Assembly: GCA_024663395.1 (NCBI GenBank)
Contig: JANFAH010000001.1
Span: 1,178,001-1,242,000, forward strand
Origin: Pisolithus tinctorius
Lineage: Eukaryota; Basidiomycota; Agaricomycetes; Boletales; Pisolithaceae
Reading direction: 5' to 3'
Length of the DNA: 64,000 nt
Positions within the stretch are counted from its first letter, which is position 1, and every line of letters begins with the position of its first letter. Both the position numbers and the translations under genes were made by a program. Below the pieces are notes generated by a model. That model saw nothing but the letters and a program-made list of their open reading frames with translations. It did no database searches and was not told the DNA's origin. Below are positions 12,217-22,238 of the stretch, one piece after another.

Positions 12217-14148
12217 TTGATGCCTAATCAACATAAACCATTGCATATGTCAGTTCACAATGTATTACACCACCGCCCTGATTTTGGAACAGCACCGATT
12301 GAGCAGATTACCCCCCATGTCATGTGGCTGTGGAAGGCCCACCGCACAGACAAGGAGATGCTGGAAGAAGTTCTCAAGCACATTGACACTGAGGAATATG
12401 GAATCGGGTATGCAGCTACGTTTTCCTCTGTTATCCATGTCCCATTAACCCTGATCTGAAATTACCAGCCTGACGAAATTCAAGGCCATTCGCAAAAGCT
12501 TAGGGTTGCACTGTACTCGCCAGCAGGGCCACACAACTGAATCGATCCATAGTGTTATGGTCCATCTGCACGAGATGTACCCCAAGGCTGGAGTGTGCGA
12601 AACAATAAGTTTATTGTTCCATGAGATGGACATGTCTGTATCTCGGTAAGTTCTGATCGACCATCCCATACATCAACTTACTCCGCTGCAGCAGCATTGT
12701 CCGTGAATACTTCACCACCTACGAGCCCGATCTTGTTCGACAGTGGAAGGCTCAGCATCTTCAATGGTGGCGATTCTGGGCTGCTGGTGTGAATGATATT
12801 TGGGCAATTGATCAGCACAATAAATGGCTTCGGTTTGGCTTAGCTCTCCACACAGGTATAGAGCCGTTTTCAGGAAGAATAATGTGGATGCGCATCTGGC
12901 ATTCAAATCGTAACCCTCAACTAATCCTAAGCTATTATCTCGATGTTGTTGATGAACTTGGTTGTAAGTAATTAACCCTAGGCATGCTGTGGGGATGCTC
13001 ATACCCACTGCTTCCTTAACAGACATTCCACTTGTTACACAGAGCAATCCAGGTACAGAAAACTTTGGGATCGCCAATGCCCAAACTATGCTGCGCCAGT
13101 GGCATGACCGTAGTTTGCTCGGTACATTGCAACACAGATGGATGCGAACAAAGAAGAATGTCATGCCCGAAATCACTTGGTCACAACTCCAGTGCCACTT
13201 CACACCTGGCTTCGAGTCTCTTCTGGATCGGGGTGTGCAACAAGGCTGGTACAATTGTGACAACACATTACAGTGGTAATTTGATCACTTTCTGAGGAGT
13301 ACCATACTGACTTGGGATTTTTGAATCTGTCAGGCTCATCTTTTATTGGGTGTTCATCCCCTGGCTTCAGTGCAAACTCGATGCATATAGGAACCGCGTG
13401 AATTACACTGCAAAGCGTCATGATTGAAACAAAGTGGGTAATTTACATTATGATGCACTTTTCAATCAACCACTAAACGATCTAAGGTATTGCCGCATGG
13501 TGTCCCTGAACTTATCCACAGTGCCACTGAAGATTATGGCGCGCTGGACTTCAAGGTATGGAATACAGATTTAGATACATGTGATGTGTCCTGACTTATG
13601 GATTACAGGTGATCGTTGACCGTGCTGCAATAGAGCATGTACACAAGGTGTATATCAATTCTGCTCATCCCATGTTTGATCTGGTATCCCCTGCATTTGG
13701 CGCCTTCCTCGAAAAGTGTTACACTATGTTGCAGCGTCCTCCCATTGGTCATGGCAACGCATGGACAGTATATCGTGAAATGTTGGCCCTCATTCAGCGA
13801 CAAGAAGAGGCACAGGCTCTCCATGAATCAATAATGGATGTTGAAATGCCTGCAGAGCACCTTCCCCTTATTGAAGGCTTGGAAGATCTCCCTTTCAATG
13901 AGACAGATGGAAACTACTACATGGGTGGTGTAGGTGGTGGCCTTGGACTATGTAAGTTGTCAATGAAATTTTTGTTAACTAGTGGCTAAGTACGAGCAGA
14001 GGAAGATCACATCCAGGTATTGGATAACCTTGATGACGAACCTGATGTTGAAGGTGGTGAGACAAGTGATGCTGGAGCTGGCGTTGTTATTTCAGCCTTT
14101 TCTGACGATGAAAGTGATGACGACGACCCATTCCTAGACAAGTGGTAG
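12217..14148 (+). pseudogene. DDE integrase core-like transposase gene, with one premature stop
   Basis: Eight exons (12217-12407, 12469-12645, 12692-12963, 13023-13275, 13334-13433, 13487-13555, 13609-13951, about 13991-14148) would give about 520 residues. The family is recognised by RQQGHT, AAGVNDIWAIDQHNKW, PFSGRIMWMRIW, LVTQSNPGTENFG, LQHRWMRTKKN, MPEITWSQL, FYWVFIPWLQ and LPHGVPELI, an integrase-like protein common in Agaricomycete genomes. The presumed catalytic triad is Asp (codon 12810), a second Asp in TQSD, and Glu (codon 13169). Here the second is Asn (AAT, 13046). An in-frame TGA at 13425-13427 replaces an expected arginine codon in KRRDRNKVLPHG-type sequence. The C-terminus is acidic. 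Both defects fit C-to-T change at CpG. Any movement of this copy would therefore need a transposase supplied from elsewhere. Confidence 0.7.
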
Positions 14149-14320
14149 ATACTATGTAGTACATCAGGCTCGTATCTACATTTTCGTGGTTGTTTTTCAT
14201 GATTCATTATAATATATACAAGGCTGTTAAATTGCATCTCGGGTAGGTTTGCGGTGTCTTGGGTCCCAAGGGGGTCGATTACCAAGTTTAGTATTTGCGG
14301 GCGCCTCGCCCACCACCTTT

Positions 14321-14348
14321 CTGAGCGTGACCGTCCGGCTTTCCATAA
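14321..14348 (-). repeat. Right terminal inverted repeat
   Basis: This is the inverted partner of 7005-7032. The CCTG at 14349-14352 follows directly. Confidence 0.85.
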
Positions 14349-14352
14349 CCTG

Positions 14353-15230
14353 TCGTAGTCACACAATCGTATTCATATTGGTAGATGCGATGGTGGGATG
14401 ATGGCATGGTAGGAGACGGAAATGGCCTTGGTTGAATCGGACTCTACTCACCTACTCCGATTGCATGTTACAGCTATAGAGACATCTATCGTGAAGCCCC
14501 GGCTAGGCAGGGCCAACGCCACAGATTGACCCGCGTCGTCCATTCACAATCATCCAGTCCAGTAATCACAAATATAAACAAGAGTTCCTAGAAGTCCGTC
14601 TCATGTGATCGGAGATGTAAAACCTGGTGACGCTTCCGCAACCAATGGGTACTGGCAAAGGCATTGGCACTGCGTGGGCAGTGCTTTGGGATGCCGAAGG
14701 GTCGTACGGGAGGAGCACGTGAAGTCGGAACTAGAATCAGTGGAGAACGGGGATGGAATTTACGGACTCTGAGAGCTGAAGAAAAAAACAGATCAAATGT
14801 TCCGTTTCATTTCAAATGTTTTCTTGTCTGACTCAGATGCATGTGAGTGACTTACGGCCAGCTTCCGAAGATAAATGACAATGAAGTCGAGGATAAGGCG
14901 AACGAAAGATAAAATTTGCAGATTTGTCGAACCGGCAAAATATAGGCAGGATGTTTCGCTTTGAATCTTTCCTGGTCCGACTCGGGTGGAAGTGAGCAAC
15001 CTACAACTAGCGTCGAGGGCAATAGAAGACGGAGAGCCCTACCGGTGGAGCACGCTTGTTTTGAGTGATAGGTCCATAACCAGAGGAAGGCAATGACCCT
15101 TGATATCGACTTCAGAATGTCAAGCCCATGTGGCCGAAGGGGGCTGGTCACGTAGGACCAGGAATATCGTTCAAGTAGTAACAGAAAAGAGAATGATAAG
15201 TACCATAGGGAAAACGTAGATGATGGTACA
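14353..15230. other. Right part of repeat X and L2 spacer
   Basis: The sequence resumes repeat X and then matches the stretch upstream of the L1 membrane-protein gene at 2150-2800. An example is the shared 'aatataaacaagagttcctag'/'aatataaacagaagttcctg'. No gene was recognised. A partly duplicated tract is present: 'gtttcgttt...cttgtctgactcagatg' near 14805 and again 'gtttcgcttt...ctggtccgactcggg' near 14955. Confidence 0.5.
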
Positions 15231-16561
15231 TCAAATACGTCCGTCATAGAACGGACCTGGCTTGGCAAGCGTTCGAAGGGATTCAACTTCGGCATCATTA
15301 CCGTCTTTTCCAGCTTCTCGCTCGGGAGACGTGCTGAAATCATCTAGTTTTATTGTTGTGGTTTCAATCGTAACCACCATCGTTGATGGTGAGAAAGGAT
15401 TGACCTGTGGTCTTTTCCGGATTGGCTGCGAGCCGATGGTGACTATGGACTTGAGTTCTGGCAGAGCAGGGGTTGTGGTTTCTTCAGTGCTGATGCGGAA
15501 GAGGAAAGCGACAACTACGCTCAAGTTTGCCACGATCAAGCTAATTGACACCTGGCGAAGCAAGGGATTGAGTCTGCGCTGCACCGGAATGGCTAACGGA
15601 GCACAGAACCATACCTCGACGGTAGCAGCCATGATCGCTTTCAGCCCACCATCATTAAGCGCATAATATGCATGGCTAAGGCTGACGACGGTGGTAACAG
15701 CAGACGTCGAAAAAGTAGACAGAAGTCGGATCTTCTGAGCCTTAGTGAGCTTGATGTTGTAAATCAGACGGAACGGTGCCAGTATTAAGATCGTGTCACT
15801 GAGCACGTCGGCTAGACAGAGCAAGTAAGACGGTCCATTTCGTTGGCGCTGCACACAACAGACTCACTAATTACCTGCGCAATGACAACATTCCTACCTA
15901 TATCACACTGAGGATGTGGTTCCATTTTCCAACCACTTTCTGCTTCACAGGTCCACAAGATTTGCGCGCCAAGGATCATCCATGTAACCATAAACACGAC
16001 AGCAGTGAGAACTAACGTTCTCCTGAGTGCACCAGGGAAAATCAGTCGCACGACCGTATATAAAATGGAGATCCTAGACGACCTAAAATCATTCTGAGAT
16101 TGCTCGTGATCGGAGAGATGAGATTGTTATCTCACCAAACGACCGCATAGGAGAACTGTGCGTTTCTATGGAATATGTTTGAGCATGCTGTGATGCTGGT
16201 TTGTCATCAGAATGCACAAATAATACAACGCCACCCTTGTATTTTGAGGAAATCGAGCTATTGTAGTACAGAATCAGCAAGACTCGCTCTGGCAGAAAAG
16301 ACGACATCATCACCGTAGTCGTCCAGATACAACCAGCCTATTACCATCCAAACAATAATGAATACCATGGCAATCGCGGCCCACGCATCGTCGAGCCAGA
16401 GACGGCGTTGTCGCGTCCGGACGAATAAACGGAATGAAGTGACCACCGTCGCAGCGATGGGCAACACCGTACCGACAACTTTAGATTCATCAATGGCATC
16501 CTAAGTAGTTCTGGGGGTCGCTACCTTCGACTTGTGCAGCTGTCGGTCCAGAAGACGACAT
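15231..16561 (-). CDS. Fungal rhodopsin-like (PTH11-type) integral membrane protein, copy L2
   Basis: Splicing logic gives, from 16561: an N-terminal exon (MSSSGPTAAQ), an exon with VVTSFRLFVRTRQRRLWLDDAWAAIAM ending ...SLADS, a 20-base micro-exon FSYAVVW, an exon SSRISILYTVVRLIFP to AQVI, an exon from TDVLSDTILILAPFRLIYN to ATVE, and a last exon from VSISLIVANLSVVVAFLF to the stop at 15231. About six or seven hydrophobic helices are visible, followed by a hydrophilic tail of about 70 residues. The DDAW motif in the second helix region and the layout match the fungal rhodopsin-domain membrane proteins, whose ligands are largely unknown. The first intron boundary is uncertain. This copy has no obvious lesion, unlike its paralog at 2822-4130. 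Confidence 0.6.
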
Positions 16562-19240
16562 GTCAACTTAGGAGAGAGGGGGGAGCAAGGGAAGCTTAGA
16601 ACACTACACGTATGATGCTTGATGCTACTCTTTGTACATGTAGCAAGATCCACTTCTGGCTCCACCGGTTTCTCGATTGAATGGCGGGGCGCTGTGCATC
16701 TCGGACCCATCAACACTGCTCATGCTGGACGAATTACTTAGTACAGCCCCCTCCAAATAGAATCACGATGAATTGAAGTCACACGCACCTCCATGCCCAA
16801 GAACAATCTGCGATACTGGTGTCATAACCAGTTCCAAAGCTATCGACCAATGGACTTACCAGTGACGCTGGAACAAACATGTCAACTATCAGACCCAGTG
16901 AAAACTAGACATCAGCTAATACGACGACGTGTGACAATTTGTGAGAAAGAAGCTGTGTAATATGACAAAATATTGTCTGGTCTAAACAGATCAACCAGCA
17001 TGCATCAGATTTAGTTTGTTCATCAAGGTACGATCAAATATTACTCAGTAATGGAGCTTCCGCAGACATACCATGGGGTTCGATCGAATGAGGCTGTTGG
17101 ACCATCGCTTGGGATTTGGTCCTTGCATCAGACACAGAACAAATCAGAAGACGGTCGTAGAAATCGACAGCAAATTTTTATCCAGGTTGTGTTCTCGAGT
17201 AGTGCTGACGAAAGCGCTCGTCGTGCAATGGCGTAGTTGTCCATCTGGACTACATAGTACAGCTTCTCGTCGGTGCGCAGCGTTCGCCATTTCCGTTGAG
17301 CACGCGGGTAATAGTTCCTGCGTGTGAACTGAACTGCTCTGGGTATTATTCAGCAAAATCTCCGGTGCCAGTCTTCCACCGATAGCACGAGTTTGGCTGT
17401 GTCAGCGATATCAGCCTCTCTCCCGCATAAATTCAGGTCGCTCATTCTTCCTTCGTGCCGTATCATCGACACCCAACATGAATCTCCTCTTCTCTACACT
17501 GAACGCCAATAACCCTCATATGTGTACATCCTGGTTAAACTGATCGCTCTGCGCACTCACCAATCATTCCGGAGAGCCCATCGTTCCGCCTGCCCGCGAA
17601 TCTCTCGACATCTAGACGAAGGAGTAGTAAGTGATCCCTTTCCCGCACGATTTCAGTCGTTGCCTGACCAGATACTCAAACTTGATGGTTTCCCCGTTGA
17701 TTGACACGACATGAGACAAGGCACAACCGGATGCGACCATCCTAGCCTGGTGTTGTGTTGGGACTACTCGCATCTGCTACAAGTAGATCCTCCCAGCTGC
17801 ACGCATACACCACGCGCACGTATATGTATACATATACGACAGCCTTGCGTATCTGACCACACGCCGATCACATCAATACTGCTGCGAAGGTCGTATACCA
17901 CACGCACGATTTGGCTACTACCCTGCACACCTAGTAAGTGCCTCCTTTCTCACCACGACGATAACAGGGTTATAAGTGGAAGATTTGGATTCGCTTACAG
18001 GCGCTAGCCACTGGCATCGGTATTTCAGCATGTTCTTCGCTTGCACAGGGTCCTCTAGGACGACGATCATATTTATCTGGGATTCCGAAGGATACCTTAC
18101 CTTGTACGTGGAAACAGCTACAAGAGAAGTAAGTTGTGATGCCAGCTGACACTCGAGGGATAAATGGAGCCAATGAGTCTTGCTATCCACAACCCCAGTT
18201 TCTGATTAACAGGCTCGATCTCGATCTTGCTCCAGGACATCCCATCGGGTGAGCGACGCCGATTAGACGCCCCCGGTCTCTCTTCTAGGCTTGCGTGGAG
18301 ATGGCTCCTCCGGCAACGGGTGAATGCGGAGAGTATGGATCACTGGTGTCGCGACTGGCGGTGCAAGAGGTACGGTTAGCGTTCCTATGTATGTAATTCA
18401 TGGAGTGCAGAAGCTGACGTCGTTGGAGCTGCGACCATCGTGTCTGCTTTGAAGGATGTGCTTTGTTCTGTTACTTACCGAATCATAGTCGCGTTTCTTT
18501 ATGGACGTCAGGTGCCACCGGATGTGGGGAAGATGGGGATTTGGTGGTTGCATGGTTAGTGTTCGAAGATCCTGAACAATACATGAATTAAACTTGATGA
18601 TACGTCCGTGACCAGAGGGGCCTGGCAAAGATGGGTGCCTTCGATAGAGGGTGCATTTGAAGTTGGGGAAGGAATCGGTGGAGAGGAAGAAGGTTGGAAA
18701 TTGTGCTGTTAACGAACCGACGAGGTATAGACATGTTTGTTTCGTTTCATTCCGCTATGAATCCTATCCTGCCTTGTCAGACTCGGGAGCAGCTTACGAC
18801 TAGCCTTTGAGGGCAAGGGTGACAAGGGAGAGCCATACCAGTGGTCGTTTTGCTGTAAATATTTGGCGAGTCGACTTTGTCACGGTTTCTGGAAGGAAGA
18901 ACCTTCGGAATCGGATGTCAACCTCCCAGTTGCCCTTCTTTACACACGCAGCACCTCAGTCGTCTCGAAGGGAGAACCCACCAACGTTATAGACTGTATA
19001 CGTATGATAACTGGCAGTTCGAACATGCACTGGAACTGACGATCACTGACCATGTCGCATCGCTTCAGTACGGCGGTAGCCAAAAGGGGGCTGACCCGGA
19101 GTACGCTCCCCGAAATCAGATGTTAGGCTCCTAACTCTCCTTATACATCCAGCACGCCAATGGCCCGCTCTTCCCGCCCACCATCCTCTTCGACTGTCAT
19201 CCTCAACCTACTACACACACACCCGTCTCCTCTACGTCAC
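16562..19240. other. Spacer made of repeat pieces; no gene recognised
   Basis: 16600-17330 is a diverged copy of 4190-4790. 17400-17700 matches 47880-48140 and contains the short conserved frame with STLNANNP. 17760-18160 is a copy of spacer repeat S (see 5230-5400, 48380-48700, 57200-57880). 18780-19240 is a copy of spacer repeat T with the TATA-like 'ccttatacatccagcacgcc' at 19139. No product can be assigned. Confidence 0.5.
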
Positions 19241-19429
19241 GATCGATGGACGGCATCAAGCAGCAATGAACTTCATGTACACTTGGCAAACTCACCGGCC
19301 CTTCGGAGCACGACGAGCTCCACAGACGGAGGGATGAGCGGGGCAATCCATTGCCTACTCGAGACCCCGTCGCATAGTCACGCATTCTGCTGATCTTCTG
19401 TATCTGCAATTTGAGTTACTATCACGGTA

Positions 19430-20990
19430 CGGCGTTTCAATACCTTTCGTGAGAGCTAAAGGTGACCTTTGAGTGGGGTGAAAGGTAAGATGGCAGAGGA
19501 CAAAGGAGATGATCGCTAACGTGTCGAATTAAACCGTGTCGGTGTGTTGTGAATGGAAATGCATATCCCGTTACTTGTCTTGTGCCCTCAGAAAGACGCG
19601 GGATGAATGTTTGGTGAATTGCTTGCCATATCGTCGTAGCTTTTAGCACTGGCACAAGCACAGAGACAAACGAGGATGCACAGACGGTTTGCGTGCGATT
19701 ATTAATACACTCGCGCAATCCGAGGTTCGCCGTCCTTATCAATACCCCCTACAAAATGCGACTCGGGGTGTATGTGACAGTGCCTGCTCAACTCTGTCAG
19801 GCTGCGATGTAGAATATTCCAGTTGGATACGTACCACGTTGGTAAATTCGCACATCGGTCGTAAAGACTCCCCCCGCTGTACCTCATGACATGGGCTGAC
19901 CCGACCTGTTTGATGCGATAAACCGTCCAGACCCTGCGAGTTCGGTGTCTGACATAAAACCAACCTTATGCTTTTCGAAGTTTGCAGTGATGTTGACGGA
20001 TGCAATGATGGACCCGTTGTCTATGAACAGACTGGTAGCGTGGAGAAGGTACGCTGCGTTGGAATTGGCGAGGCCAATCGCGTAGACGGCGTCTGGTGTT
20101 GCACGAATCTCGGAGTACATCACAAGAGACCTATCATAGTGTCAACGTGTTGGTGCGAAGGAGGATACTGGGCAAACCCATTGTCTAGAGCGTTCCATGT
20201 ACGCGCGACGTCGTTGGACGGGCGGTCTATGCAACTGACCGTGTGGCCAGTGGTGAGTGCAAGGAGTCCCGCGCCTCCCGCGACCGAAACCCGCCCCGTT
20301 GTGATCACCGTGTGTTGTACTTCGTGCGTCTAAGCATCAGCAGGGTTGTGGAGGCGAGGTTCGAGGAGAAGGTGGCCTGTAGAGGTGCCGTACGTGCGCA
20401 AAATGGACCCACCAGGTCCAGAGAGCAGTGCGACATCCGCAAAGGTTGTTTTTATTAGACTACGAAACGCCAGACCAAGACACGGAGTTGAGTCGCCGTA
20501 CACGTCGAATGTCATGATGGGATCGTCGTCGTCGTCGATGCTCCACGCTCGCGACGAGTTAGAACTTCCACTAAATATTAGATCGCCCAGTGCCCACCTA
20601 ATGATCCTCGGTAGCGTTGGGTGCAGCGAAGACGTTGCTGGCTGTCGCTGTGAAGATGAGACCGTCATGAAGGCTGGTTGTGAGTGGAACTCCGACGAGT
20701 CTGGAATGCCAGTCGACCTCGCCAACATCGGACCGCGTAGTGCCCAGCTCACTACCGCCAACGGGCAGCCTCAAGTGCAGCACTGAGTCAAGTGAGGATT
20801 TGTCCAGTGTTCGAGCTTCGAGGGCTTGTAATGCATTCCTATGCAATCCTACGAGGCTACGTATCGTCAAGTCAGGCGCCGCACGATTCAATGGATGAGA
20901 TGCTTGCCGGTGACGATATCGCTGTCCTATTGCATCTTGCCTCTCCCATCTCGTCAAGGTGGGCACGTGTGGACGAGCCTACCGGTGGAC
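19430..20990 (-). pseudogene. EMC1 (ER membrane protein complex subunit 1) 5'-part pseudogene, copy A
   Basis: Pieces of the luminal N-terminal beta-propeller region of EMC1 occur in order but in shifting frames: VDWHSRLVGVPL (about 20690), IIRWALGDLIFSGSSNS (about 20580), LSGPGGSILRTYGTSTGHLLLE (about 20400), LLALTTGHTVSCI (about 20250), IRATPDAVYAIGLANSNAAYLL (about 20070) and SVNITANFEKHKVGFMSD (about 19970). EMC1 belongs to the conserved insertase for tail-anchored and multipass proteins in the ER. Only about the first 350 codons are represented and several frameshifts are present, so no product is expected. The same fragment occurs at 48790, 59240 and, on the plus strand, 43426. Confidence 0.65.
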
Positions 20991-21473
20991 GTGAGACGAG
21001 GGAGCGACCCAGATTTGCTTTATGGCCGCGTAAGGCCTTGGTTTTGTGGGCAGATTCAGATTCAGATCCTGGTGAGAGAAGGGCTGAGGATACCGGCGAG
21101 TGTGAGGAAATGGTGGAGCCCAAAGATTTCGTGGGACTGATGGTGGGCCAGAGGGCATTCAGTGCATGCGGTGGACAGTTATCTGGGATTGGATCGTTGT
21201 AGATATGCTAATTCGTCACCAGGCCTTCCTGCGACACGTTTCCGCCAACCCTTGTCCTATGCGCGACCTCGTGCAGACGAAGACCGGATCTTGAGGAGCT
21301 CAGGGATCATTACCGAGACCTGCACTGCCAAACCTTGATTGAAATCCTGACCTTGAAGAACACGATGCTATAGTCGCGTGAACTGATCAATATCGATATA
21401 GCTTGAGGAACGTGTAGGCCATATATTGGGTGCCGTGAGCAAGTCTACGATGCATCGTTCTTCTCCCCTCTAA
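20990..21473. other. Unit spacer between EMC1 remnant and WD40 gene
   Basis: The sequence is nearly the same as 60600-61195 and 49400-49840 and ends in 'cgatgcatcgttcttctcccctctaa'. The last three bases are the TAA duplicated by insertion of the CACTA element. In copy C the matching site reads uninterrupted at about 61180-61210. No gene recognised. Confidence 0.6.
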
Positions 21474-21800
21474 CACCGAGGGAAGTAAACGCACTGAAAA
21501 CAAGTGCTGCATGTACTGTATAATAGTCCCAAAAGCACCGCATATCAGTTCCACGCGATGAAAATCAGTGCCAAATTGTGGCACTGATATTTCATTTTTG
21601 CTACTAATAACCAGTGCCATGCATCAGTGTCATTGACGTGTTTTTTCAGTGTCAAAATGGTACTGATTTCCAGTCATGTTAGGCACTTATTTTCCGGAAA
21701 TTTCCATTGAAGAAGGCACTGATTTTCACTCACAATGGCACTGATTTTCAGTCAAGAGCGCACTTATCATCAGTCACAAAAGTACTGTTTCACTTGCAAA
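21474..21800 (+). repeat. Left TIR and subterminal CACTGA repeats
   Basis: The TIR is followed by about ten short variants of 'cactgattttcagtg' in both orientations, for example near 21553, 21576, 21613, 21647 and 21714. CACTA transposases bind such subterminal arrays. Confidence 0.75.
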
Positions 21801-21838
21801 ATTAACATTGATTAGACAGCACATTGACATTAAGTGCT

Positions 21839-22117
21839 GCTAGGGAATCGACGATACAGATTACTGGGTGCATAGAAGTCCAAGTAGCATGAGGCAGAAG
21901 TGAGTTCTGATGAAAGTGCATAAACAGCATGGCTGGGGAATCAACAATACACATAGCTGGGTGCATAGGAGTCCAAGCAGCATGAGGTGGCAGTGAGTTC
22001 CAATGAAAGTGTGTAAACAGTGCAGCTGGGGAATCAACAATACACATAGCTGGGTGTGTAGAAGTCCAAGAGGTGCGAGGTGGTGTTGAGTTCCAATGAA
22101 AGTGTGTAAACGGTCTT
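21839..22117. repeat. 93 bp tandem repeat, three copies
   Basis: Copies begin at 21839, 21932 and 22025 with the core 'gctggggaatcaacaatacacatagctgggtg'. The minus strand stays open through the array because 93 is a multiple of three, giving repeated LLGLLCTQLCVLLIPQ-type peptide, but I do not consider it a demonstrated gene. Confidence 0.7.
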
Positions 22118-22238
22118 GAAAGTGTCCAAATAAGTTAGCTAAAAGGAAATGAGAGTGGATTGACAAGGCACAGCCTAGTTATGAATGTTCTGTCATGGTT
22201 GGCCTCACTGAGTCTTTGATCGAGTAGTGCAATTCACC

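Larger units (their letters stand above)
7005..14348. mobile_element. 7.3 kb DNA transposon carrying RNase H1-N-like, alpha-kinase and DDE integrase genes
   Basis: Ends: 7005-7032 and the reverse complement of 14321-14348 agree at 27 of 28 bases, and both start TTATGGAAAGCC. Further in, both ends share a second inverted block around TTGGTA.TCG.CC.CCTTGGGACCC. The flanks are a 4 bp direct repeat, CCTG. Removing the element joins two halves of dispersed repeat X, which is uninterrupted at 1850-2200, 41640-41900 and 46930-47180. Inside are three spliced genes: two on the minus strand (7191-8399 and 8679-11715) and a divergent integrase-like gene (12217-14148), which is the likely source of transposition. 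A 4 bp duplication with an integrase-type DDE core is reminiscent of Ginger-like elements, but the termini do not fit the usual TGT start at both ends, so no superfamily is assigned. The integrase copy here looks inactive. Confidence 0.8.

Noticed and set aside
7005..14348. Assignment to the Ginger superfamily
   Set aside because: The 4 bp duplication and integrase-like core fit, but the two ends do not share a TGT start, so the superfamily is left open.
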